From Cytophagales bacterium (GTDB lineage Bacteria > Bacteroidota > Bacteroidia > Cytophagales > 172606-1), in NCBI GenBank assembly GCA_030446715.1, contig JAUJMU010000006.1, forward strand, positions 124,001 to 188,000: 64,000 nucleotides of DNA. Reading direction: 5' to 3'. The notes beneath the pieces were generated by a model, which saw only the letters and a program-made list of their open reading frames with translations, was not told where the DNA came from and ran no database searches. Numbering within the stretch: the stretch's first letter is position 1; each line of letters starts with the position of its first letter. Below, one piece after another: positions 39,701-46,347 of this stretch. Made by a program: the position numbers and the translations under genes.

Positions 39701-40437
39701 TCCAGCTCGTAATGCTGATTCTGCCGAAGCAGGCCCCCCAATGCAATAGTGGTAGTCGGAGAAACATGTACGCTCACTCTTGCACTGTTCTTTCCAATGG
39801 AGTTTTCGGATTCAAATTTATACCTGCGCCATCTTACGCGGATGCTTGTGATAGCGGAGTTGTTGTAAAAAGCAGTCTGGATTGGAATTGAGCATGGGTT
39901 ACTGAATATAAATGGATCATTAGGCTCATTACCGGATGAAGATGATGTAACAGGTGGGTTGGTAACGGTGGGGGCGGCCAGACTATTACTGATGGTTATT
40001 CTTGGGATTATAAAGGGAGTACCTATCTCACTGTTTTCTCTGGCAGGGTCAGATACCGCAACCATCCGGATATCGTGAGGCCCTTGGGGAATATAATAAG
40101 ATATGGGGAAATAAGTGTTATCCGAAAAATCAGTATAGATGATCTCTGTCTTTTGATTAAAATTGCTCGCTCCCGACTTCCGGTAACTTATTTTGATACC
40201 TTTTGCATTACCTCCGTTTAACAGGGATGCGGTGATAACTACCGGGTTAAATTCTAAGGTAAGCGAGAAATCAGAAGAATTTGAAGAGGGTACCGGTACA
40301 ATGGTCCCAGGGGTTCCATCATCATTGAAGGAAGTAATAATACCTGTAGCACTAAACGTTTGCCCGAAAGCCGGCAAACCGCCAAAGCAAAAAAGACACA
40401 GTAATCCCAGCAGGATTGGGGGCAGGAATTTCTTCAT
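36715..40437 (-). CDS. large secreted protein with T9SS type A sorting domain
   Basis: 1240 residues. The N-terminal signal peptide MKKFLPPILLGLLCLFCFGG is followed by AFGQ. Several repeated modules follow: TPTFTASARSATCGTVASVV and TPTFKIDAYKGCATV belong to units introduced by 'NP..G..NV/GVSVTPTF', and stretches such as RTYFARVVSG and RYFVRVRGRDNNG resemble fibronectin-III strands. The C terminus has FPNPFQRETRLQLNTGYGKV, ATGGDAILLGLNWPVGMYIV and a basic end, the T9SS sorting signal that is cut off during secretion or attachment. It contains an 84-bp tandem duplication (see repeat at 39561). It is a paralogue of the broken gene at 32552. Likely a surface or matrix protein; ligand unknown. Confidence 0.88.
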   Translation of the reverse strand: MKKFLPPILLGLLCLFCFGGLPAFGQTFSATGIITSFNDDGTPGTIVPVPSSNSSDFSLTLEFNPVVITASLLNGGNAKGIKISYRKSGASNFNQKTEIIYTDFSDNTYFPISYYIPQGPHDIRMVAVSDPARENSEIGTPFIIPRITISNSLAAPTVTNPPVTSSSSGNEPNDPFIFSNPCSIPIQTAFYNNSAITSIRVRWRRYKFESENSIGKNSARVSVHVSPTTTIALGGLLRQNQHYELESIGGTGTEPEGPAVQPRTLRQNQNYELEIIGGTGTDPEGKDFQPRTLPAIVYIKTGFVTGNIIAQVTNPPDNSTGVSVTPTFTASARSATCGTVASVVYEIATDEAFTSIVPMSYPEVPATGNFQWIPTTALEPQRTYFARVVSGRVASGGGGVLSGLLPNQTPIPYIRFTTTNPLNVTSPANGATVDVCGFPVTADPFAAATRLLVTYAVGSGLAADNSIWSTSTVINNGVTIAASGDGSFSGTVPKPSALRLEPSTDYTLRIQAFNAGNTLMTTVLRTVRTNPSNTTYKPVFGAEERAPAPDNAMVTVPADGSTNVAVTPTFKIDAYKGCATVIPTGPSALLGLLEIDVTGTSGTPAWSGANYIAVPFFNNNPGPYNYSIPEGMSLLPQRGYAARFTFYTTSRQPDNQTTITFTTGNYLLPTRVLQFNNGASFVPFVNGAYRNGVIQRFRTQLIAQATFYEWQFSKDPVNFSNPITLTSPDILLEFNAAANGFESGERYFVRVRGRDNNGNASLWPAASGAAIVNYHHPLFAPYVTSPTVDNLNSRRFTVKSTIVGNGTNFFFQIVKANPANDQTPLADFVDGNYFQNPPNFPQSNMSSFSLTTESSGLPVEGVANPGGSLFHALDWRQYWWGVEVRFNYLQMQPQTRYRVRVIAARMVNGQFVQQTDLGLVGITNFGTMGITDRKHPILNIADNETDVENRESMGYTRITVLGSALLWDITQYQLQVSETSFSGPDDSRGIIQNIDGVSEGNPVFFVPGLNFMTRYYVRARSLANVNGVPQWSAWSDPAEGGISFTTKRVPTPAGINLNNVTSNRSAQISVGLVSVADRYEWTLERLSDGAATYPAKVTDWVNATFTENLVQGVQYRLTVRAFSSAQAPDDAAYSLPISTTFTINSNAARNANDPAAAGTTEFLSSALFPNPFQRETRLQLNTGYGKVQVKAVGLTGQVMLLKEATGGDAILLGLNWPVGMYIVQVVTEKGVSETYRIVKH
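39561..39728 (-). repeat. 84-bp tandem duplication inside the T9SS protein gene
   Basis: Two direct copies of an 84-bp unit (39561-39644 and 39645-39728) encode a 28-residue repeat beginning RQNQHYELESIGGTGTEPEG in one copy and RQNQNYELEIIGGTGTDPEG in the other. The period keeps the reading frame. The copies have diverged at several bases, so the duplication is not an immediate assembly error. It corresponds to one beta-strand pair plus loop and lengthens a module. Confidence 0.9.
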
Positions 40438-40956
40438 AGGGTGCTCGTTGAGAGAGTATCAAAATAATACCATTTTCACTGAATACCTTATATGAGCAGG
40501 AAGTAAGCGGAAAGAAAAAATTCAATCCTGCTTTGTATCAACCAAAGAAGAGTGTTTCTATAAGCCTTTAGCTGTTACAGGGCAGGCAATAGAAATAATC
40601 CGACAATATTAGTATATAAACGGCTGATATTTAAACGATTGAAATATCAATATTGGGAGTAACTACCATTTGCTCACCCATAAGAAAGGAGCAACTATTC
40701 AGTAAAGGCTACATTCATGCCAGGCAAAAAAGATGAGTCAACCATGCAAAATCATCCTCATCATCTGATCAGGCCAAAATATGTTACCACTCGGTTTCAG
40801 GATTCTGTGTGCAAAAGTACCCGTGGAGTGTAGGAAACTCAAAGTCCTGATCCTTGAATCAAAAAGCCAATCCGGTACCCTAACCAATCCCACTCCCCTC
40901 CCGAACCTTTCCCCCCCACCCTTACGTTCTCACACAAAGATCTAAAACGAGAAGGT
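40438..40956. other. intergenic region between the T9SS protein gene and trxA
   Basis: About 520 bp between divergent genes, with no plausible coding frame. It should hold the promoters of the 1240-aa protein gene (minus) and of trxA (plus). GAGAAGGT directly before the trxA ATG looks like a weak ribosome-binding site. A C-rich run (CCCCCCCACCC-like) occurs around 40910-40920. Confidence 0.45.
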
Positions 40957-41250
40957 ATGCAATTTCACGAACTCATCAATTCCGATACGCCCGTGCTGGT
41001 GGATTTCTACGCGACCTGGTGCGGCCCCTGTAAAATGATGGCCCCCATGCTGGAAGAACTGGCCGATAAAATCGGTGAAACCGCCAGGATTATCAAGGTG
41101 GACGTGGACAAAAATCCGGGAGCTGCCAGCAAGTACGGGGTCCGGAGTGTACCGACGCTGATGGTATTCAAAAACGGCGAAATCAAATGGCGTCAGTCAG
41201 GGGTGGTGCCCATCTCTCAACTGGAGCAGGTAATCGAAAAATATGCCTGA
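40957..41250 (+). CDS. trxA: thioredoxin
   Basis: 97 residues, slightly shorter than E. coli TrxA because the first helix is trimmed. VLVDFYATWCGPCKMMAPML contains the redox-active W-C-G-P-C. DVDKNPGAASKYGVRSVPTL has the cis-proline before strand beta4. It has no signal peptide, so it is a cytoplasmic protein-disulfide reductase fed by thioredoxin reductase. The ATG at 40957 is preceded by GAAGGT. The next gene starts 198 bp downstream. Confidence 0.95.
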   Translation: MQFHELINSDTPVLVDFYATWCGPCKMMAPMLEELADKIGETARIIKVDVDKNPGAASKYGVRSVPTLMVFKNGEIKWRQSGVVPISQLEQVIEKYA

Positions 41251-41448
41251 TTGGCAGCCTTACCGAAGACCAGGCCTGATCAGTGACGCCACACGCCGGA
41301 AGCAATAGCTGCCTCCCTGCTGCAGTCGTGCTTCCCGGCCTGCGGGTTTTTATTTATCTTGCCGGTATGACAGGCCCGGCTGCCTGTCCCCCGAACAACC
41401 AGTAACCAACAACTACTTACCGTCTGCATCTGACAATGCTCATTCCTC

Positions 41449-41703
41449 ATGGGTCTGTTTGACTTTTTCAAAAAAAAGAACACGCCTCCGCCCCTGCCAA
41501 CGCCGGAAATGGCCGACCTGTCCAACAATGCCTTGCAGGAGGGTGATGTCGTGGAGGCGCTGCGCTACGGCCTCGGCCCCTGCAAAGTCATCCGGGTGGA
41601 AAAAGGTTTTGAATACGAATCCATCGGGACGGGTCAGCGGGTGAGTTATCTCCGGATGGTGGACGCCATCACCGGGTTGCAGAAGGTAAAAAAAGCAGAC
41701 TGA
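41449..41703 (+). CDS. small conserved hypothetical protein
   Basis: 84 residues: MGLFDFFKKKNTPPPLPTPEM, then EGDVVEALRYGLGPCKVIRVEKG and GQRVSYLRMVDAITG. The N terminus has the 'GLFDFFKKK' amphipathic start often seen in small membrane-associated proteins. The rest could form a small beta-barrel (KOW- or SH3-like by eye, not established). It lies 40 bp before arginine deiminase on the same strand and may share its transcript. Function unknown. Confidence 0.7.
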   Translation: MGLFDFFKKKNTPPPLPTPEMADLSNNALQEGDVVEALRYGLGPCKVIRVEKGFEYESIGTGQRVSYLRMVDAITGLQKVKKAD

Positions 41704-41743
41704 ATAGATCACTACTGCCGGCAACCAACCTAAAAGTTTTTTT

Positions 41744-43213
41744 ATGATTGATACTGAACAGATTAAGGGCACTACCCGTCAGGTGAACGTGAACGTGGGG
41801 TCTGAAGTAGGCACCCTCCGCCGGGTCATCGTGCACAGCCCCGACAGCGGCCTTGGCAAGGTGGTACCCTCCAAAGCGCAGGACTGGCTCTTTGAAGACA
41901 TTGTGCACCTGGAAACCATGCGCCGGGGCGAATATGATATCTACCTCAAAATCCTGCTCTATTTTCTGGACCCGGCCAAAGTGCAGGGCAAACTAAAGGA
42001 AATTGATGCGCCCGACGCCAAACGGGCATTCTACAAGCCCGGCCACCCCGATTATTTCAACTCGGACAAGGTAATTGACCCTCAGTTTCTGTTAGCTGAC
42101 ATTCTGCTGGACGAAACCGTCAAGATGCGGCTGATTGCTGCCATCTGCGCCGTGGAACGGGTTTCCTACCAGATGCAGGCCACCCTCAGTTCGATGGAGC
42201 CGGTGGAGCTGTCCAAGACGCTGATCTCGGGTACGATGCCCGACAAAACGATGATCTTTGCCCCGATCCCCAATTTTATCTTCACCCGCGACATCGGCAT
42301 CACCATCAACGGACACATTCTGCTCAACAAGCCCGCCAAAATTGCCCGGACCCGGGAGGCGCTGCTCACGCAGTACGTGTTTTACAACCACCCGATGTTC
42401 CGGCACCTGCGGGATAAGATCATTGAAATTCCCGAAAGTGAACACCACTTCCTGCTGCCGGACGGCGAGAAGGACTACAAGCGGGCTACCCTCGAAGGCG
42501 GCGATGTGATGATTGTGGGTAAAAATCACCTTGTGATCGGCATCAGCGAACGGACCTCAGCCTACGCCGTAAATCAGGTCATCCGGATTTTATTCGAGAA
42601 GGATGTGGTTTCCAAGGTTTCCGTGGTGAAAATTCCCAGGAAACGGGACTACATGCACATTGACACGATCTTCACGCAGGTGAAAAAAAACGTGTGGGTG
42701 CTGCTCGGAGCCCTTTCCCGCAAAGGACAGGAACTGGAGGAAAGCGACTTCATGGAGAGCCTGCAGGACGTGAAAGTGACCGATCAGCTGAAAATAATGC
42801 AGTTTACCCGGGAGCACGGCGACCGGCCGGTGCATTTTGAGTACCTGGAAGACCTGCTCGAAGACATCAGCCGCAACGACCTCGGCTGCCGCGAACGGAC
42901 GCAGTTTATCTATTCGGGCAACAATGAATTTCCGTTCGGTGCCCGCGAGCAATGGACTGATTCCTGCAACCTGCTCGCCCTGAAGGACGGCGTGGTGGTG
43001 GGTTATGACCGGAACGACAAAACTGCCGAGGCTTTCCGCGAAAAGGGTTTCAAAGTGATCAGAGCCACTGAACTGCTTCAGAAATTTGAACGGGGCGAAA
43101 CTTCCCCTGATAAGATCAAAGACACGCTGATCCTGCTGCCGTCCGCCGAATTGTCGCGGGCCCGGGGTGGTTCCCACTGCATGAGCATGCCCCTGCTGAG
43201 GGATGAGTTGTAG
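41744..43213 (+). CDS. arcA: arginine deiminase
   Basis: 489 residues, longer than the usual roughly 410-residue ArcA but matching the long form seen in Bacteroidota. It has VGSEVGTLRRVIVHSPDSGLG at the N terminus, FIFTRDIGITINGHILLNKP, ATLEGGDVMIVGKNHLVIGIS (substrate carboxylate and metal-free pocket), and HIDTIFTQV with the catalytic His-Asp pair. Near the end, RARGGSHCMSMPL carries the catalytic cysteine (about residue 479). It hydrolyses arginine to citrulline and ammonia. No arcB or arcC follows, so it may serve nitrogen or acid homeostasis rather than a complete ADI operon. An IS remnant begins right after its stop. Confidence 0.93.
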   Translation: MIDTEQIKGTTRQVNVNVGSEVGTLRRVIVHSPDSGLGKVVPSKAQDWLFEDIVHLETMRRGEYDIYLKILLYFLDPAKVQGKLKEIDAPDAKRAFYKPGHPDYFNSDKVIDPQFLLADILLDETVKMRLIAAICAVERVSYQMQATLSSMEPVELSKTLISGTMPDKTMIFAPIPNFIFTRDIGITINGHILLNKPAKIARTREALLTQYVFYNHPMFRHLRDKIIEIPESEHHFLLPDGEKDYKRATLEGGDVMIVGKNHLVIGISERTSAYAVNQVIRILFEKDVVSKVSVVKIPRKRDYMHIDTIFTQVKKNVWVLLGALSRKGQELEESDFMESLQDVKVTDQLKIMQFTREHGDRPVHFEYLEDLLEDISRNDLGCRERTQFIYSGNNEFPFGAREQWTDSCNLLALKDGVVVGYDRNDKTAEAFREKGFKVIRATELLQKFERGETSPDKIKDTLILLPSAELSRARGGSHCMSMPLLRDEL

Positions 43214-43362
43214 AGACTGCCCGAGGTTCTATGCTGAATTCCAAAATAATACCTGTTCATACAAAATGGGGATGAAGAGTTGCTTTGTCAGATAATCTTC
43301 ATGGTAAACCAGCTCTGTTTTCAGCGTTTTAAAGAAGCTTTCGGCTACTGCGTTATCCCGGC

Positions 43363-43393
43363 GGACCCCAAATCAGGCCTTGGTCTGAGGTCC
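43363..43393. repeat. ~30-bp GGACC...GGTCC dyad insert, copy 1
   Basis: 31 bp, starting GGACCCCAAATCAGG and ending CTGAGGTCC, with a central AGGCCT. It interrupts the IS3 OrfB code between MSRKGN and CRDNAVAE on the minus strand. Taking it out and restoring one base brings back the frame. An identical 31-mer lies at 51467-51497. Confidence 0.75.
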
Positions 43394-43576
43394 ATTGCCT
43401 TTTCTGCTCATGCTTTGCAGTACAGGCAATCCTTTCAGTTGCTCTCTGAAATCGTTACAGGCATACTGCACCCCTCTGTCAGAATGGAATAACAGATCCT
43501 GCTTTACAGGTCTGTTTCTGACCGCCATTTTCCAGGCCGCTATGGTGGTATCACCAGCTTTCATGGTATCACTCAT

Positions 43577-43606
43577 GGACCTGAGATCAGATCTCATCTG
43601 AGGTCC
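43577..43606. repeat. ~30-bp GGACC...GGTCC dyad insert, copy 2
   Basis: 30 bp, GGACCTGAGATCAGATCTC... ending CATCTGAGGTCC, almost wholly palindromic around AGATCT. It interrupts OrfB code between RKVAGW and MSDTMKAGDTT (minus strand); one base is missing beside it. Confidence 0.75.
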
Positions 43607-43868
43607 GCCCAGCCAGCCACCTTTCTGTCAGCTAAATCCGGGATAGCTGTCAGGTACAGCCATCCCTCTTCAGTTCTGATATAAGTCAGATCACCGGATC
43701 CAATCAGATCCGTCACCCACTTCTGTCCGGTGACTTGTGCAGAAAAATCTCTGTTGAGGTGGTTTTCAGCTATCGCGTATTCTCAGCTATGGCGTATTCA
43801 TAGTCAGAATCAGTAGTCTGCACCCGGTATTTCTTCCTGATGATACTTTTAATGTTAGCTTTTTTCAT

Positions 43869-43897
43869 GGACCTGCACGTGCCTGAGCATTGGGTCC
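43869..43897. repeat. ~30-bp GGACC...GGTCC dyad insert, copy 3
   Basis: 29 bp, GGACCTGCACGTGCC... ending GAGCATTGGGTCC, with a central GCACGTGC palindrome. It interrupts OrfB code between PRVAR and MKKANIKS (minus strand). Confidence 0.75.
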
Positions 43898-44000
43898 GCC
43901 TGGCTACCCGTGGACGAGAAGCCTGAATACCCAGTTCTTTCAACTCACTGGTGATCCTGGGACTGCCATAGCGCTTTTTACTCTCATTATATAGAGGGGG

Positions 44001-44900
44001 TCACAACTTGTCGGAAAAGGGAATAGGATTATTCTCAAAGACCTGATTCCAGACCTTCTCAATCCAGGATTTGGCGAAAGAGAGCTTCTTGGCGCAGGCT
44101 TCAAAAGCGGTCTGAATCAAGCGTTCAAGTTGTTTGAGGTCTTCAACGGTGCCGGCCTCACTAATGGCTTTCTTGATTTGTTTCCAGATTCTTTCAATGG
44201 GGTTGAGGTTAGGCGAGTAAGGAGGCAAGTTCACCAGTACGATCTGTAAGTCTCTTGCCGTCTGTTCTACCAAGGGAGTCAGATGGGCTTTGTGATTGTC
44301 CCAAATGAGAATAATGGTTTGGGCCTTCGGGTTAGCCTCCCGGATCAAAGTGAGCATTTTGACCATCGTCTCCTGATTGCCTTTGCCAATGCTACTGATG
44401 ATACTATTGCCCTTCAAAGCATAGAAACCAAAACTGTTGCGTCTCTTTTTATCCGTGTTGACCTTTTTGATCACTCCTTTCTTTGTGGACCAGAGCCGGG
44501 CAGAATTTGAATGCAATTGAGGAGAAGTTTCATCGGCAAACCCGATACACAGCTTGTCGGGGTCTTTGCCTTTCAGGCCTAATGCATCGGCTACGGCTCT
44601 TAAGCGTTCTTTGAGCTTTTCATCGGCCTTGTCGGGCTGACGAAAGTCTCGGGGCTGGGGCTTATAACAATACAGGCCCGATTGCCTTAAGATGCGCTGC
44701 AGCTGCCGCTTACCGTAGCTCACCCCGTAGTGGGCTTTGACCAGATTGCGTACTTGCCCCACACTCCAGTAATCCTTCTGGTCCAACGTCTGCTTTAACT
44801 CCTGTTTCTGCTCTTTGGTTAAGCGCGCTTTTAAGCCCCCGCCTTTGCCCTGATGGTTCTCTAAGCCAGTCTCTTTTTTTCGTTCCAGTCCTTTACCCAG
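44001..44900 (-). CDS. IS630-family transposase, copy 1 (DDE part intact)
   Basis: Frame 44001-44786 (at least 261 residues, open further to about 44880) reads YWSVGQVRNLVKAHYGVSY (helix-turn-helix, winged part), LCIGFADETSPQLHSNSARLW (first catalytic Asp), IILIWDNHKAHLTPLV (second Asp) and LPPYSPNLNPIERIWKQIKK (catalytic Glu). This is the DDE_3/IS630 pattern. The N-terminal helix-turn-helix lies in another frame above an A7 run at about 44875-44881 (GLENHQGKGGGLKAR versus VKDWNEKK). IS630 elements often use a frameshift between two ORFs, but a base-calling slip is equally possible. It may be an active or recently active transposase. Confidence 0.82.
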   Translation of the reverse strand: MGKGLERKKETGLENHQGKGGGLKARLTKEQKQELKQTLDQKDYWSVGQVRNLVKAHYGVSYGKRQLQRILRQSGLYCYKPQPRDFRQPDKADEKLKERLRAVADALGLKGKDPDKLCIGFADETSPQLHSNSARLWSTKKGVIKKVNTDKKRRNSFGFYALKGNSIISSIGKGNQETMVKMLTLIREANPKAQTIILIWDNHKAHLTPLVEQTARDLQIVLVNLPPYSPNLNPIERIWKQIKKAISEAGTVEDLKQLERLIQTAFEACAKKLSFAKSWIEKVWNQVFENNPIPFSDKL

Positions 44901-44974
44901 TCATAGAGCGTACTTTTACCAGAGCATTCCCTGAAAGCCGATTGAATCAAGTATTCCAGGTGTTTTACGTGTTC

Positions 44975-45900
44975 AATAAGGTCGGCCCTCACTGATGGTT
45001 TTTTGATTTGCTTCCAGATTCTTTCAATCGGGTTGAGATCAGGTGAGTAAGGGGCAGGTTCACCAGTACGATCTGGAGGTCTTTGGCTGTCTGTTCGACC
45101 AGCGGAGTCAGGTAAGGGCCGGGTGGTTATCCTAGATCATGAGGATGATGGTCTGTGGCTCTGGGCTGGCCTCCCGGATCAAAGTGAGCATTTTGACAAT
45201 GTCTCCTGGTTGCCTTTGCCCATACTGGCAATGACACTCGTGCCCTGAGAGCATAGAAGCCAAAGCTGTTTTGCTTCTTTTATCGGTATTGACCTTTTTG
45301 ATCACCCCTTTCCTTGTCGACCAGAGCCGGGCAGAATTTGAATGAATCTGAGGCGAGCTTTCATCGGCAAAGCCAATGGAAAGCTGCCTAAATCCCCTTG
45401 CCTTTGAGGCCTGATGCATCGGCAACGGCTGTAATCGTTCTTTGAGTTTCTCGTCGGCTTTCCGGGGCTGACGAAAGTCCCGGGCTGGGGCTTATAGCCA
45501 TACAAGCCTGACTTTGCCTCAGGATGCCCTGCATCTGCCGCGGCCCGTAGCTCACTCCGTATATGCGCTTTTGACCAGATTGCGTACCTGCCCTGCCGTC
45601 CGGGAGTCCTCCTGGCCGAGCCTCTGCTTTAACGCCTGCTTCTGCTCTTTATTCAGCGCGCTTTGGCTCCCGCCTTGCCCCTGTTGGTTGTCTGAGCCAG
45701 TCTCTTTTTTCATTCCAGTCCTTTACCCAACCATAGAGTGTACCAGGCTTACCCCGCTTATAGCCGATACACTCTCAGACTTTGTCCCGACTCAACCAGC
45801 TTCAACACTAGCCCCTTGAAATCCTCACTGTGACTTGCTCCAAACGATTTTACAAACCGCTCCAGCCGGGCCGGCTCATCTATAGCTATTTTTTTCATCG
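44975..45900 (-). pseudogene. IS630-family transposase, copy 2 (degraded)
   Basis: The sequence follows copy 1 closely but with many one-base losses. Recognisable pieces are SIGFADESSPQIHSNSARLW with KKVNTDK, PEPQTIILMI and, at the start of the frame in plus coordinates, the 'PFERIWKQIKK' region cut off at about 44975. The C-terminal end and left inverted repeat are missing. Parts such as the helix-turn-helix (near 45560-45640 and 45690-45790) are present in broken frames. It is not expected to encode a working protein. Confidence 0.75.
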
Positions 45901-45968
45901 TCTTTGCCTTTTGTACTTCTTCAAGCCTGTTTTACGAATCTTTCCGACAAGTTGTGACGCTCTCTATA

Positions 45969-46228
45969 ATGTACAATTCAAAGCTGTGGAAGGCGCCTTG
46001 CAGAAAGCCATTTATGTGGTACTCGATGATACCCTGCGAAAAGACCTAGCCCAGAAAATTGTGAAGGTAGCCGTAGCCTGTCCGGGTAATTGCGGGCAGG
46101 AAGATAAGATAGAATACATCCGCACGGAGTTTCCCAGGCTGGAATTAAAGAATATTGCCCAGGTGATCTCCCAGCTCCAAGCCATTGAAGAGAACTTAGC
46201 CAAAAATAATGAGTCTTTGGAGGAATAA
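45969..46228 (+). pseudogene. 3' fragment of an unrecognised gene cut by IS630
   Basis: A plus-strand frame continues through the IS630 right end and then gives about 85 residues: FKAVEGALQKAIYVVLDDTL, LRKDLAQKIVKVAVACPGNC, IRTEFPRLELKNIAQVISQL, ending NNESLEE. Composition and length look like the C-terminal part of a real protein rather than noise, but I do not recognise the family. The upstream part is missing, so no start codon belongs to it. It lies 120 bp before the metal ATPase operon. Confidence 0.5.
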
Positions 46229-46347
46229 TTTTTCAAGTAGGCCTTGGCAAACACCCCCCTGCTGCTTCATCTTTGGGAAAACTACCCCTAGTGCTTACCT
46301 GCTTGTGAGTGCCAGGTAAGGTGATTGCTACCTATAGCTAAAAATAT

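Larger units (their letters stand above)
43230..43989 (-). pseudogene. IS3-family transposase (OrfB) remnant carrying three ~30-bp inserts
   Basis: Read on the minus strand, the sequence can be pieced together as KKRYGSPRITSELKELGIQA, RVAR-MKKANIKSIIRKKYRVQ, HLNRDFSAQVTGQKWVTDL, GDLTYIRTEEGWLYLT, LFHSDRGVQYACNDF (second catalytic Asp), MSRKGN-CRDNAVAESFFKTL (catalytic Glu) and TELVYHEDYLTKQ. This is the rve-type DDE domain of IS3/IS150-group OrfB. The frame is broken by three inserts (43363, 43577, 43869), a 17-bp tandem duplication near 43775-43800, and loss of both ends. The 5' part stops at the IS630 boundary, so the upstream half is missing. Confidence 0.8.
43990..45968 (-). mobile_element. 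IS630-family element: two copies within one outer inverted-repeat pair
   Basis: The left end TATAGAGGGGGTCACAACTT at 43990 and the right end (minus reading TATAGAGAGCGTCACAACTT, ending at 45968) are matching inverted repeats that continue GTCGGAAA. TA at both outer ends fits IS630 target duplication. Inside are a nearly complete copy (43990 to about 44970) and a second, more degraded copy (about 44975-45968) in the same orientation; the inner repeats are lost. It abuts an IS3 remnant on the left and a truncated gene on the right whose sequences do not belong together, so the element probably mediated a deletion here. Confidence 0.85.

Noticed and set aside
39561-39728. possible CRISPR or satellite repeat
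   Set aside because: It is an 84-bp in-frame tandem duplication encoding 28 residues, with no spacers.
44482-44784. GGACC and GGTCC words inside IS630 copy 1
   Set aside because: They belong to normal transposase code that is conserved or nearly so in copy 2; they are not about 30 bp apart and do not disrupt the frame.
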